Below, one piece after another: positions 8,306-17,333 of a DNA stretch of 64,000 nt. Under the pieces are notes generated by a model that saw nothing but the letters and a program-made list of their open reading frames with translations, ran no database searches and was not told where the DNA came from. The position numbers and the translations under genes are program-made. The first letter of the stretch is position 1. Each line of letters begins with the position of its first letter. Location of the stretch: NCBI RefSeq assembly GCF_000383955.1, contig NZ_KB913013.1, positions 6,264,515 through 6,328,514 on the forward strand, in the 5' to 3' direction. Source of the DNA: Rudanella lutea DSM 19387. Lineage in GTDB: Bacteria > Bacteroidota > Bacteroidia > Cytophagales > Spirosomataceae.

Positions 8306-9670
8306 ATGCTTATCCGAAACCGCCTGACCGTCACGTTTACCCTTCTGGCCACCGCTATCCAGGTGACCCTGTCGCTGCTGGTCTGGTACTTTTATTCGCT
8401 GTATCGGCAGGAAGAGTTTTACAGTCGGCTGGAGTCGACGGCCCGGGTGGCTGGTCGGGTGCTGATTTCACGGCGGCATTTGCACGATGACTTCTTCAAA
8501 AACATGATCCGCACGGATCTGCTGTCCATCGTTGAAGAGCAGATCAGTATTTTCGACAGTCGACACAATCTCGTATTCACAAACCGAACCCTGAAAGAAT
8601 CAGACTATTACAAAGAAAAGATCCCTAAACTCGACACCATCTCACTCTTTGAGTTTCGGAGTGGGCACCTTGAGTCAATCGTGATTACGTACCGGGATCG
8701 TGGGCAGTTGTTTTACATTTTTGCATCGGGTTACGACCGAATCGGCCTGGTAAAACTGGAGACCCTTCAGCAGATTCTCCTTTTGGCGAACCTGCTGGGC
8801 TTCACCTTGATCGTTCTGGCGGGTTGGTATTTCTCGGGACGCGTGCTGAGGCCCATCTCGCAGATTGTCGATGAAGTGGAACAAATCACGGCCGTCGATC
8901 TGCACAAGCGGGTCAACGAAGGAAACCGGCGGGACGAAATCGCCCAACTGGCTATGACCTTCAACCAAATGCTGTTTCGGCTCGAAGACGCCTTTATTTC
9001 CCAACGCAGCTTTGTCGCCCACGCATCGCATGAGCTGCGTACCCCCCTGACCAATACGCTCGGCACCCTCGAAACGTCGCTCCGGTACGACCAGAATCCG
9101 GCCGATTGGCGTGACAGTATGGAGGTGGCCGTTGATGAGCTGAAAAAAGTGATTGCGCTGACCAACAGCTTACTCAGCTTAGCCAAAGTCACCGACAGAT
9201 CGGTCACGCTGAGCCTGATTCAGGTTGATGATTGCCTGCTGACGGCCATCGCGCAAGTGCAGGCAAAATATCCGGGTCGGAGCCTGCCGCTTCAATTCGT
9301 ATCGGGCGATGACGACTCGTTTACCATTCGCGGCAGCGCAACCCTGCTCACCACTGCTTTGCTGAATGTGCTCGATAATGCCTGCAAATACTCGAGTGAG
9401 CCCGTTTCGATACAATTACGCGCCTGGGAAGAGCATTGTATCGTAACCGTAATGGACAAGGGGCGGGGCATCACCGACGCCGACATTGCTCATATTCTCG
9501 ATCCCTTGTACCGGGGTAAAAATGTTGATGGCGTACCGGGTTACGGCATTGGTCTGGCGGTTACCCAGAAAATTATTGACCTCCATCAGGGTACGCTTCA
9601 TTTTACGTCGAAAGAAGGACAGGGCACCTCCGTTACGATCACCCTGCCCAACGCCCTGGAGCGCTTCTAA
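8306..9670 (+). CDS. Membrane sensor histidine kinase
   Basis: 454 residues, cognate kinase of the preceding regulator. Two transmembrane helices (about 8-30 and 157-177) flank a roughly 125-residue periplasmic sensor domain with no visible metal-ligand cluster. HAMP follows (GRVLRPISQIVDEVEQI). The HisKA dimerisation helix has FVAHASHELRTPLTN with phosphoacceptor H242. The ATPase domain has N box LLNVLDNACKYS, G1 VMDKGRGI and G2 GYGIGLAVTQKI. This is the normal plan of CusS/QseC-type kinases. It ends 74 bp before the small membrane protein gene at 9745, so it could be co-transcribed with the efflux genes, but no promoter or terminator was seen in that gap. Confidence 0.94.
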   Translation: MLIRNRLTVTFTLLATAIQVTLSLLVWYFYSLYRQEEFYSRLESTARVAGRVLISRRHLHDDFFKNMIRTDLLSIVEEQISIFDSRHNLVFTNRTLKESDYYKEKIPKLDTISLFEFRSGHLESIVITYRDRGQLFYIFASGYDRIGLVKLETLQQILLLANLLGFTLIVLAGWYFSGRVLRPISQIVDEVEQITAVDLHKRVNEGNRRDEIAQLAMTFNQMLFRLEDAFISQRSFVAHASHELRTPLTNTLGTLETSLRYDQNPADWRDSMEVAVDELKKVIALTNSLLSLAKVTDRSVTLSLIQVDDCLLTAIAQVQAKYPGRSLPLQFVSGDDDSFTIRGSATLLTTALLNVLDNACKYSSEPVSIQLRAWEEHCIVTVMDKGRGITDADIAHILDPLYRGKNVDGVPGYGIGLAVTQKIIDLHQGTLHFTSKEGQGTSVTITLPNALERF

Positions 9671-9744
9671 TATCTTCTAATTTCCTTCTCATACCGCTCT
9701 AATGTGAGCCGCTTGTTTTGTGTCTGTAATCAGAGACACAGGCA

Positions 9745-10047
9745 ATGCAACGTCGGAATATTCCCGCTCGGCGGTCAGAATCGATTTTACTGTATGGCTT
9801 TGGACTGGCGCTGGCCCTTTCACTGGCGTTCAACGGTTTCTTATTGATCAAGCAAAGCCATACACGCAGCATTTACGAATACGAAATGCGCAACACAACC
9901 GCTCACGCCGGCGACGACACCGATGGGCAGGTCAGGCTCCGTACGGTCGATACACCGTTGACGAACCGGATGGATTCGACCACGGACATCACCGAGAGCC
10001 CTCCACCAAACGGCCGGAATCCCGTTCAGAATCCCTCAGCAAAGTAA
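9745..10047 (+). CDS. Small single-span membrane protein, unknown function
   Basis: 100 residues. A basic N-terminus (MQRRNIPARRSE) precedes one hydrophobic helix (about 15-36, LLYGFGLALALSLAFNGFLL). The remaining 60 residues are polar, low-complexity and rich in Thr, Asp, Pro and Asn, with no recognised domain. The topology suggests an inner-membrane anchor with a disordered periplasmic tail. It lies between the sensor kinase and the adaptor gene (36 bp before the latter) on the same strand, so a part in the efflux operon is possible. A competing ORF in another frame (from 9720) overlaps it and looks like a shadow because it has no membrane segment or other protein-like pattern. The gene is plausible, not proven. 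Confidence 0.6.
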   Translation: MQRRNIPARRSESILLYGFGLALALSLAFNGFLLIKQSHTRSIYEYEMRNTTAHAGDDTDGQVRLRTVDTPLTNRMDSTTDITESPPPNGRNPVQNPSAK

Positions 10048-10083
10048 TCTCAATCTCCCAAACATAATCCCATTAATACAACC

Positions 10084-11184
10084 ATGTTCATTACGGTTCA
10101 TACCAGAAAAATTCTCCTGCTTAGCTGCCTCAGTGCCTTGCTGGGTAACGTGGGCTGTTCGACCAAAGCGGAAGAGCACAAAGAGGAAGCGGTCAGCTAT
10201 CCGGTAACCAGCCCCCTGCTGAAAGACACAACAGCCATCAAAGAATACGTTTGTCAGGTCCGGGCTATCCAGCATATCGAGGTCCGGGCTCTGGAAAAAG
10301 GGTACCTGCAGAAGATTTTTGTGGACGAAGGTCAGCACGTAAAAAATGGGCAACTGATGTTTCAGATCATGCCCGTAGTGTACAATGCCGAGCTGCAAAA
10401 ATCGCAGGCCGAGGCCAACTATGTCGGTATCGAGTTACAGAACACCAAGCGGCTGGCCGACAGCAATATTGTCTCGAAAAATGAGCTGGCACTGGCCAAA
10501 GCTAAATTCGACAAAGCCAACGCCGAAGTTGCGCTGGCCAAAACCCACTTACAGTTTACCCAGATCAGAGCCCCGTTTAGTGGGATCATGGACCACTTTC
10601 AGGTACGGTTGGGTAGCCTCGTTGATGAAGGTGATTTACTGACAACCCTCTCGGACAACAGCAAAATGTGGGTGTATTTCAACGTACCCGAGGCCGAGTA
10701 CCTCGACTACAAAACCCATCAGAAGGATAACGGGGTAAACGTGAATCTGGTGATGGCCAACAACGAGGTGTTTCCGCATCCGGGGGTGGTACAAACCATC
10801 GAAGCCGATTTTAATAACGAAACCGGCAACATCGCGTTCCGGGCCAGTTTTCCGAACCCGCAAGGGTTGCTTCGTCATGGCGAAACGGGTCTTGTTCGCA
10901 TGAAAGTCCCGCTCCGCAACGCGCTCATCATCCCGCAAAAAGCAACGTTTGAGGTGCTGGAGAAAAAGTACGTGTACGTAGTAGACAAAGCCGGTGTGGT
11001 GCGGTCGCGGGAAATCTCAATTGCCGCCGAAATGCCCCACATTTTCGTTGTGCAGAGTGGTCTGAAAAAAGACGACACCATCATTCTGGAAGGCCTGCGC
11101 CAGGTAAAGGAAAACGATAAAGTACACGTGAAATACCAACGGCCCGAAGCCGTCCTCTCCAACTTAAGCCTCTACGCCGAATAG
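10084..11184 (+). CDS. RND efflux periplasmic adaptor (AcrA/MexE family)
   Basis: 366 residues. It joins the HAE-1 pump encoded next to the outer-membrane factor. A hydrophobic N-terminus ends at GNVGC (Cys25), an imperfect lipobox, so lipoprotein status is likely but not certain. The lipoyl halves are QHIEVRALEKGYLQKIFVDE and QIRAPFSGIMDHFQVRLGSL, split by a short helical hairpin (about 105-155). Beta-barrel and membrane-proximal domains follow, with the family motif LIIPQKATFEVLEKKYVYVV. There is a 103-bp gap before the pump gene. With the downstream genes it forms a complete multidrug-type tripartite system, unlike the metal pump at 1076-5338. Confidence 0.92.
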   Translation: MFITVHTRKILLLSCLSALLGNVGCSTKAEEHKEEAVSYPVTSPLLKDTTAIKEYVCQVRAIQHIEVRALEKGYLQKIFVDEGQHVKNGQLMFQIMPVVYNAELQKSQAEANYVGIELQNTKRLADSNIVSKNELALAKAKFDKANAEVALAKTHLQFTQIRAPFSGIMDHFQVRLGSLVDEGDLLTTLSDNSKMWVYFNVPEAEYLDYKTHQKDNGVNVNLVMANNEVFPHPGVVQTIEADFNNETGNIAFRASFPNPQGLLRHGETGLVRMKVPLRNALIIPQKATFEVLEKKYVYVVDKAGVVRSREISIAAEMPHIFVVQSGLKKDDTIILEGLRQVKENDKVHVKYQRPEAVLSNLSLYAE

Positions 11185-11287
11185 GCCACCTGGTTTGCCG
11201 TTTACTGCCTTCGGTTTTGCTGCCCCAAAGCTCGAATGGGCCAGAACCTGAAGTTGGTAAACCGTACCCTGTAAACGTTTCTTTTTT

Positions 11288-14200
11288 ATGTTTTCAACAT
11301 TCATACGCAGACCCGTATTCGCGATTGTCATATCGGTCATGATCGTCTTTGTCGGCGTACTGGCGATCAAAAAGCTCCCGATCTCGCAATTCCCTGATAT
11401 TGCCCCCACCACGGTCAATATTTTTATTGCCTACCCCGGTGCCAGCGCCGATGTACTCGTCAAATCGACGCTCATCACCCTCGAACAGGCCATCAATGGC
11501 GTGCAGGATATGCGCTACATTGCCACCGACGCCACAAGCGCGGGCGAGGCTACCCTCCGCATTATTTTTGAACCGGGCACTGACCCCAACGACGCCGTTG
11601 TCCGGGTCAAAACGCGGGTCGATCAGGTCATGCCGCTGCTCCCCGAACTGGTACAACGCGAAGGGGTGATTATCACGCCGGTGCAGCCGAGTATGTTGAT
11701 GTACGTGAACTTGTACTCGAAAGACAAACGCATCGACGAAAAATTCCTGTTCAACTACGCAACCGTCAAGATGATCCCCGAAATCCAGCGGACCAAGGGC
11801 GTTGCCCGCGCGCAGATTCTGGGTAGCCGCCGGTACGCCATGCGGGTGTGGCTCAACCCCGACCGGATGCGGGCTTACAACATTTCGACAGAAGAAGTCA
11901 TGAAAGCCCTGGGCGAGCAAAGTATCATCGGTCGGCCGGGTCGTATTGGGCAAAGTTCGGGTATCGCGGCTCAGTCGCTCGAATACGTGCTGACGTACAA
12001 AGGCCGCTATAGTGAGCCGAAAGAATACGAAGATATCATTATCCGGGCCAATGCCGAGGGCGAGAGCATTCACCTGCGCGACATTGCCCGCGTTGAATTA
12101 GGTAGCGAATTTTTCGACATCTACTCCAACCTCGATGGGCAGGCATCGGCCGCTATCGTGTTGCGGCAAAACTACGGCAGTAATGCGAGCGAGGTTATCG
12201 ATGAAGTAAAGGCGAAGCTCGAAACCATGAAAGGGTCGTTTCCGCCGGGTGTCGACTACAAGATCAGCTACGACGTCTCACAGTTTCTCGACGCTTCTAT
12301 TGAGCAGGTTATTCACACGTTGCGCGACGCCTTTTTGCTGGTTGCACTTGTAGTTTTTGTGTTCCTCGGCGACTGGCGGTCAACGTTAATTCCGATTCTG
12401 GCGGTTCCGGTATCGTTGGTTGGGGCCTTTTTTGTGATTCAGTTCTTCGGACTTTCCATTAACCTTATCACCCTGTTTGCCCTCGTATTGGCTATCGGTA
12501 TTGTTGTCGACGATGCCATTGTGGTGGTCGAGGCCGTACACGCCAAGATGGAAGAAGAGACCCACTTATCGCCGTTTGGGGCCGTCCGGAAAGTGCTGGG
12601 TGAAATAAGTGGAGCCATTATTGCCATCACAGCCGTCATGGTGTCGGTATTCCTCCCGATCTCGTTCATGACCGGCCCCGTGGGTACCTTCTACCGGCAG
12701 TTCTCCATTACGATGGCCTCGTCCATCGTGATTTCGGCCCTCGTTGCGCTGACGCTGACGCCTGTTTTGTGCGCCATGTTGCTCAAAAACCACCATGGCC
12801 ATGCTCGTCGGAAAACGTTGCTGAACCGGGCACTTGATCGGTTCAACCGGAGTTTCGACAAGCTGACTGGTCGTTATGTAGGCCTGCTTAAATTGATTGT
12901 CAACCGGCGGGTGGTCACGTTTGGAGTACTGGCTCTGTTCTGTTTAGGCATCGCGTACGAGAACAAGATTCTGCCAGCCGGTTTCATTCCGAATGAGGAT
13001 CAGAGCACCATTTACGCCATTATCCAGACCCCTCCGGGTTCTACGCTGGAGAAAACGAATCAGGTATCGCAGGCCTTACAAAAAATCTGTCGGGGCGTGG
13101 AAGGAATCGAATCAATCTCCTCACTGGCGGGCTACGAAATCATGACGGAAGGTCGGGGCTCCAACGCGGGCACCTGTCTGATCAACCTCAAGCCCTGGTC
13201 GGAGCGCGACCATAACGTGAAAGAGATTATGGAAGAACTGGAAGAAAAGTCCCGCGGTATGGGGGCCATTATCGAGTTCTTCGAACCACCAGCCATTCCG
13301 GGTTTTGGTACGTCGGGCGGTTTCTCCATGCGTTTACTCGACAAGAACACCGATACCGATTACAGCGAGTTTGACCGGGTGAACAAGGAGTTTATGGAAA
13401 ATCTGGGCAAGCGCAAAGAGCTGACCGGTCTGTTTACATTCTTCGCGGCCAACTACCCGCAGTACGAGCTGGTTATCGACAATAAACTGGCTATGCAAAA
13501 GGGGGTTTCGATTGGCAAAGCCATGGACAACCTCAACATCATGATTGGCAGTACGTACGAACAAGGCTTTATCAAGTTCAACCAGTTCTTTAAGGTTTAT
13601 GTACAGTCGGACCCCAGTTTCCGCCGACTCCCAACCGACCTGCTCAAGCTTTTTGTGAAAAACGACGCGGGAGAGATGGTGCCATACTCGGCCTTCATGC
13701 ATTTGAAAAAAGGGCAGGGCCCAAACGAGATTACCCGGTTTAACCTGTACAACTCTTCGGCTATTCAGGGGCTGCCGGCCAAAGGGTACACCACCGCTGA
13801 AGCCATTGAGGCTATTCGGGAAGTGGCAGCCCAAACGTTACCCAAAGGCTACGACATTGCCTTCGAGGGGCTTTCGTACGACGAATCTATCCGGGGCAAT
13901 GAGTCTTTGTACGTGTTCCTGATCGTGCTGGCTTTCGTGTACATGGTGCTGGCGGCACAGTATGAGAGCTTTATTATTCCGCTCGCGGTTGTGTTTTCAT
14001 TGCCCGTTGGGGTGTTCGGCTCGTTTTTCATGCTTAAACTGATGGGGCTCGAAAACAACATTTACGCCCAAATTGGTCTGATCATGCTGGTGGGGCTTCT
14101 GGGTAAAAACGCCGTCTTAATTGTGGAATTTGCGGTGCAGAAACGACAGGAGGGGGCCTCCATTCTAAACGCGGCCATCGAGGGAGCGAAGGTCCGTTTC

Positions 14201-14491
14201 CGACCTATTCTGATGACCTCCTTCGCGTTTGTAGCCGGACTTATTCCGCTCCTGATTGCAACCGGCGCGGGCGCCATTGGCAACCGTACCATCGGCGCTT
14301 CGGCCATGGGCGGTATGTTGTTCGGCACCATTCTGGGGGTCGTTATCATCCCCGGCCTGTACTACATTTTCGCTCACCTCGCCGACGGGCGCAAGCTTAT
14401 TCGGGATGAAGAAGATGAACCCCTTAGCGAGAACCTTGTCCATCAGATTGATACATTCCCTGCCATTGAAGAACGCGAAAACCATGTTTAA
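11288..14491 (+). CDS. HAE-1 multidrug RND pump (AcrB/MexF-like)
   Basis: 1,067 residues, the usual length for AcrB-like transporters. It begins MFSTFIRRPVFAIVISVMIV, the normal HAE-1 start. The proton-relay Asp pair is visible in transmembrane helix 4 (ALVLAIGIVVDDAIVVVEAV), and MLVGLLGKNAVLIVEFAVQK marks the second half with its conserved Lys. Two large periplasmic loops form the porter and docking domains. HAE-1 pumps export hydrophobic and amphiphilic compounds using the proton gradient; the actual substrates cannot be read from sequence. The 3' end overlaps the outer-membrane factor start by 8 bp, indicating translational coupling. Confidence 0.95.
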   Translation: MFSTFIRRPVFAIVISVMIVFVGVLAIKKLPISQFPDIAPTTVNIFIAYPGASADVLVKSTLITLEQAINGVQDMRYIATDATSAGEATLRIIFEPGTDPNDAVVRVKTRVDQVMPLLPELVQREGVIITPVQPSMLMYVNLYSKDKRIDEKFLFNYATVKMIPEIQRTKGVARAQILGSRRYAMRVWLNPDRMRAYNISTEEVMKALGEQSIIGRPGRIGQSSGIAAQSLEYVLTYKGRYSEPKEYEDIIIRANAEGESIHLRDIARVELGSEFFDIYSNLDGQASAAIVLRQNYGSNASEVIDEVKAKLETMKGSFPPGVDYKISYDVSQFLDASIEQVIHTLRDAFLLVALVVFVFLGDWRSTLIPILAVPVSLVGAFFVIQFFGLSINLITLFALVLAIGIVVDDAIVVVEAVHAKMEEETHLSPFGAVRKVLGEISGAIIAITAVMVSVFLPISFMTGPVGTFYRQFSITMASSIVISALVALTLTPVLCAMLLKNHHGHARRKTLLNRALDRFNRSFDKLTGRYVGLLKLIVNRRVVTFGVLALFCLGIAYENKILPAGFIPNEDQSTIYAIIQTPPGSTLEKTNQVSQALQKICRGVEGIESISSLAGYEIMTEGRGSNAGTCLINLKPWSERDHNVKEIMEELEEKSRGMGAIIEFFEPPAIPGFGTSGGFSMRLLDKNTDTDYSEFDRVNKEFMENLGKRKELTGLFTFFAANYPQYELVIDNKLAMQKGVSIGKAMDNLNIMIGSTYEQGFIKFNQFFKVYVQSDPSFRRLPTDLLKLFVKNDAGEMVPYSAFMHLKKGQGPNEITRFNLYNSSAIQGLPAKGYTTAEAIEAIREVAAQTLPKGYDIAFEGLSYDESIRGNESLYVFLIVLAFVYMVLAAQYESFIIPLAVVFSLPVGVFGSFFMLKLMGLENNIYAQIGLIMLVGLLGKNAVLIVEFAVQKRQEGASILNAAIEGAKVRFRPILMTSFAFVAGLIPLLIATGAGAIGNRTIGASAMGGMLFGTILGVVIIPGLYYIFAHLADGRKLIRDEEDEPLSENLVHQIDTFPAIEERENHV

Positions 14492-15914
14492 ACGACTTAG
14501 TATAGGTGGTCTGGGCGTAGCGTTTCTAACGCTGGCCGCCACTTCCTGCAAAACGCCCATGCTGGTTGGGCGGACAGAAAACCGGTCTGTACCAATTAGT
14601 TTTGGAACGGGTCAGGATTCCGTAAATACAGGCAAACAGAGCTGGCGGGAGTTCTTTACCGATCCCTACCTGACAGCCCTCATCGACACCGCTCTGCACA
14701 ACAATCAGGAGCTGAACATCACGATGCAGGAAATTCAGATTGCCCAAAACGACATCCGGGCGCGTACCGGAGAGTACCTGCCTTTTGTGGGTCTGCGGGC
14801 CGATGCGGGTGTCGACAAGGTTGGGCGTTACACCCGGCCGGGGGCTGTGGAAGAAAACAACGAAATCCGACCCGGCCATCGGTTTCCAAACCCACTACCC
14901 GACTTTCGGCTGGCTGCCAATGTCTCGTGGGAGATCGACATCTGGAACAAATTGCACAATGCAAAGCGGGCGGCTGCTACCCGGTACCTGTCGTCGATTG
15001 AAGGGAAAAACTTTGCCGTTACAAACATTGTAGCCGAGATCGCCAATTCGTACTACGAGCTATTAGGCCTTGACAATCAGCTTGATATTGTCCGAAAAAA
15101 CGTAGAGATTCAGACGAACGCGTTGAACATTGTGCGGACGCAGAAGGAATCGGCGCGGGTAACCGAGTTGGCTGTCCGCCGGTTTGAGGCCCAGGTACTG
15201 GGCACGCAGAGCCTCCAGTACAACATTCAGCAGCGAATAACCGAAACAGAGAACCGAATCAATTTTCTGGTTGGGCGGTTTCCGCAACCGGTACAACGGA
15301 GTACCCAGGATTTTAACGTGCTGGTTCCTCAGCCCGTGCGGGCGGGCCTACCGTCGCAGTTATTGCAGAACCGACCGGATATTCGCCGGGCTGAGCGCGA
15401 ACTCGAAGCAGCCCGCTTGGATGTTGAGGTAGCGCGGGCTAATTTTCTGCCATCGTTAGACCTTTCCGCTGCGGTGGGTTTTAACTCGTACAATCCGGCC
15501 CTGCTGCTCTCACCCGAATCACTGCTTTACTCGCTGGTGGGTGGTTTGAGCCGACCGTTGGTTAACCGAAACGCGATTAAGGCTATGTACGCCAGCGCCA
15601 ATGCCCGGCAGATCCAGGCTGTTTACAATTACGAACGAGCAATTCTGAACGGGTACATCGAAGTAGCTAATCAGTTGGCCAATATGAATAACCTGCAAAA
15701 GAGTTATGATTTTAAGGCCCGGCAGGTCGACGCGTTGCTGCAGTCTACGAACATCTCGAACACGCTGTTCAAATCAGCACGGGCCGATTACATGGAGGTG
15801 TTGCTGACGCAGCGCGACGCCCTCGAATCGCGGTTTGACCTCGTAGAGACCCGCATGCAACAACTAAACGCAATGGTCAATGCGTACCGCGCCCTCGGTG
15901 GTGGCTGGAATTAA
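14484..15914 (+). CDS. TolC/NodT-family outer-membrane efflux lipoprotein
   Basis: 476 residues from the ATG at 14484. The open frame extends upstream to 14256, but that part lies inside the pump gene and has no export signal. MFKRLSIGGLGVAFLTLAATSC is a signal peptide with a lipobox (ATSC, Cys22), fixing the start. Two OEP repeats follow, with features such as NNQELNITMQEIQIAQNDI, LAANVSWEIDIWNKLHNAKR, LLQNRPDIRRAERELEAAR and YMEVLLTQRDALESRFDLVE. NodT-type factors trimerise into the outer-membrane channel and tunnel. It overlaps the pump stop codon by 8 bp. It is the only outer-membrane factor in the window, so the metal pump may also depend on it or on an unseen gene. Confidence 0.94.
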   Translation: MFKRLSIGGLGVAFLTLAATSCKTPMLVGRTENRSVPISFGTGQDSVNTGKQSWREFFTDPYLTALIDTALHNNQELNITMQEIQIAQNDIRARTGEYLPFVGLRADAGVDKVGRYTRPGAVEENNEIRPGHRFPNPLPDFRLAANVSWEIDIWNKLHNAKRAAATRYLSSIEGKNFAVTNIVAEIANSYYELLGLDNQLDIVRKNVEIQTNALNIVRTQKESARVTELAVRRFEAQVLGTQSLQYNIQQRITETENRINFLVGRFPQPVQRSTQDFNVLVPQPVRAGLPSQLLQNRPDIRRAERELEAARLDVEVARANFLPSLDLSAAVGFNSYNPALLLSPESLLYSLVGGLSRPLVNRNAIKAMYASANARQIQAVYNYERAILNGYIEVANQLANMNNLQKSYDFKARQVDALLQSTNISNTLFKSARADYMEVLLTQRDALESRFDLVETRMQQLNAMVNAYRALGGGWN

Positions 15915-15943
15915 GCACCAGCGTGCGATCTAAGTAAATATAC

Positions 15944-15983
15944 GCCGTCAGATAGCCCCAATAGGCGCTATCTGACGGCTTTT
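15944..15983 (+). terminator. Rho-independent terminator of the efflux operon
   Basis: A perfect 13-bp stem, GCCGTCAGATAGC (15944-15956) and GCTATCTGACGGC (15967-15979), with a 10-nt loop is followed by TTTT. It begins 30 bp after the outer-membrane factor stop and separates the operon from the GTPase genes. Confidence 0.9.
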
Positions 15984-16029
15984 GTGTAGTTGGTCTGTTT
16001 GGGTTCGATTAGATATAAAGTTGCTAATT

Positions 16030-16054
16030 TGCAATTCGCAAATCGCGAATTGCA
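16030..16054. promoter_or_regulatory. Palindrome upstream of first COG0523 gene (candidate operator)
   Basis: TGCAATTCGC (16030-16039) and GCGAATTGCA (16045-16054) are perfect 10-bp inverted arms around a 5-nt centre. The site is 87 bp before the GTPase start at 16141, in an otherwise AT-rich leader. COG0523 genes are commonly repressed by the zinc sensor Zur, so an operator is likely; the regulator is inference. The arms do not obviously match those of the second palindrome at 17237 beyond a shared TGCAA. Confidence 0.45.
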
Positions 16055-16140
16055 TGAAATGACAGATAGAAACATTCTGCTTACTACTCTGGCCCAATCC
16101 ATTTAAAATTTATAACTAATTGCCTGCCAACCAAACCGCA

Positions 16141-17208
16141 ATGCCAAAAGACGTAACCATCCTGACCGGGTTTCTGGGCTCAGGGAAGACCACCCTCCTG
16201 AACGCCCTGCTGAACGAACAAGTCGGCCGACGCTTTGCGCTGGTTGAGAACGAGTTCGGTGAAGAGGGCATCGACGGCGAGCTGATCGTTCGACCGGATG
16301 TCGATATTACCGAACTCAGTAACGGGTGCCTGTGCTGTACACTCAGCAATAATCTGCTCGACGTGCTCGACGCCCTGAGCCAACGGCAGGACAGCTTCGA
16401 CGAGCTGATTATCGAAACTACCGGCATTGCCGACCCGGCCAACATTGCCGTTCCGTTTATGATGGTGCCAGCGGTGCAACAGGCGTTCACGATCAAACGG
16501 GTTATCTGCCTTGTCGACGCCGAACTGATTGAAGATCAGCTCCGAGATACAGAAGAGGCCATTGGCCAGATTTCGTTTGCCGACGTTATTCTGATTAACA
16601 AAACCGACCGGGTAAGCCCCGACTACCTCGCCCGGCTCCGTACGACCCTACACGAGATAAACCCATTGGCCGAGGTACTGGTGGGTCATAAAGATGACTA
16701 TCCGATTAAAGCACTGCTGGCGGTGGTTCGAGATGTGGCTGAGACGACCGGTATAGCTCGCCTAACGCCCACCCGCCCCAATTTGCCCGGTGCTCAGTCA
16801 ATACCAGAGCCGCAGGCCCACTCGACCGAGGCCTCTCCCAAAGCGCATCATCATCGGCATAGCAATCTGGTTTCGGTTAGCTTCCGATTTACTAAATCGC
16901 TCGACCTGACCCGGTTGTACCATCGCCTGACTACCCTGCTGCTCTTTCATGGCAAAGACCTATACCGGATCAAAGGAGTGATTTACGACCGGTCGCGGGC
17001 CGAGCGATGGATTGTTCAGTCAGTTGGTCAGACACTGACGCTGGTAGATGGAGCGCCGTGGCAAACCGAAGATGACCGTTTGAGCCGGCTTGTATTCATC
17101 GGCCGCGGCTTGAAGACCGCCGAGCTGGAAACGATGCTCGGACAATGTTTCTCCAGGGACCCGGATGCCAGCCCATCTGACCTACTTCACCAAACACCCA
17201 TCTTGTAA
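16141..17208 (+). CDS. COG0523 (CobW/ZigA-like) metal-chaperone GTPase, copy 1
   Basis: 355 residues from the ATG at 16141; an in-frame TTG at 16120 is possible but adds only seven residues. COG0523 proteins are GTPases that insert or allocate metals, often zinc during starvation. The Walker A loop is [11 protein letters not shown], the metal-binding motif is CLCC within [11 protein letters not shown], and the guanine motif is NKTD. A His-rich linker (KAHHHRHSN, near residue 240) precedes the CobW C-terminal domain ([19 protein letters not shown] onward). The stop is 125 bp before the second GTPase start, and each copy has its own upstream palindrome, so they are probably separately regulated paralogues. 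Confidence 0.93.
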   Translation: MPKDVTILTGFLGSGKTTLLNALLNEQVGRRFALVENEFGEEGIDGELIVRPDVDITELSNGCLCCTLSNNLLDVLDALSQRQDSFDELIIETTGIADPANIAVPFMMVPAVQQAFTIKRVICLVDAELIEDQLRDTEEAIGQISFADVILINKTDRVSPDYLARLRTTLHEINPLAEVLVGHKDDYPIKALLAVVRDVAETTGIARLTPTRPNLPGAQSIPEPQAHSTEASPKAHHHRHSNLVSVSFRFTKSLDLTRLYHRLTTLLLFHGKDLYRIKGVIYDRSRAERWIVQSVGQTLTLVDGAPWQTEDDRLSRLVFIGRGLKTAELETMLGQCFSRDPDASPSDLLHQTPIL

Positions 17209-17236
17209 GGCTAAAACGCGTAGGGCAAGTTTTATT

Positions 17237-17271
17237 TATTTCTTTTTGCAACGTTGTTGCAAAAAGAAATA
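17237..17271. promoter_or_regulatory. Perfect 16-bp-arm palindrome over the promoter of the second COG0523 gene
   Basis: Arms 17237-17252 (TATTTCTTTTTGCAAC) and 17256-17271 are exact inverted copies around GTT. The core is TTGCAAC-GTT-GTTGCAA. It covers the -33 element, the spacer and the first two bases of the -7 element of the promoter at 17246-17277, the classical place for a repressor site. A terminator is unlikely because the stem is AT-rich, it is followed by a promoter motif and no T-run follows. A Fur-family metal sensor such as Zur is the leading guess from gene content. Confidence 0.7.
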
Positions 17272-17277
17272 CCTTTG
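17246..17277 (+). promoter_or_regulatory. Bacteroidota-type promoter of second COG0523 gene
   Basis: TTG at 17246-17248 (-33) and TACCTTTG at 17270-17277, an exact match to the TAnnTTTG -7 consensus of Bacteroidota primary sigma factor promoters. The 21-nt spacer is within the normal range. The start codon at 17334 lies about 50 bp downstream of the expected transcription start. Confidence 0.65.
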
Positions 17278-17333
17278 CCAAAGAACCTTGTGTGATTGCT
17301 GGTGCAATCTACTCGCACGAGTACCCTTTGGTC

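Noticed and set aside
14256..14483. Upstream extension of the outer-membrane factor frame
   Set aside because: It lies inside the pump gene in another frame and places 76 unlike residues before a clear lipoprotein signal at 14484.
17237..17271. Palindrome considered as a terminator of the first GTPase gene
   Set aside because: The stem is AT-rich, no T-run follows, and a promoter element overlaps its right end; an operator is more likely.
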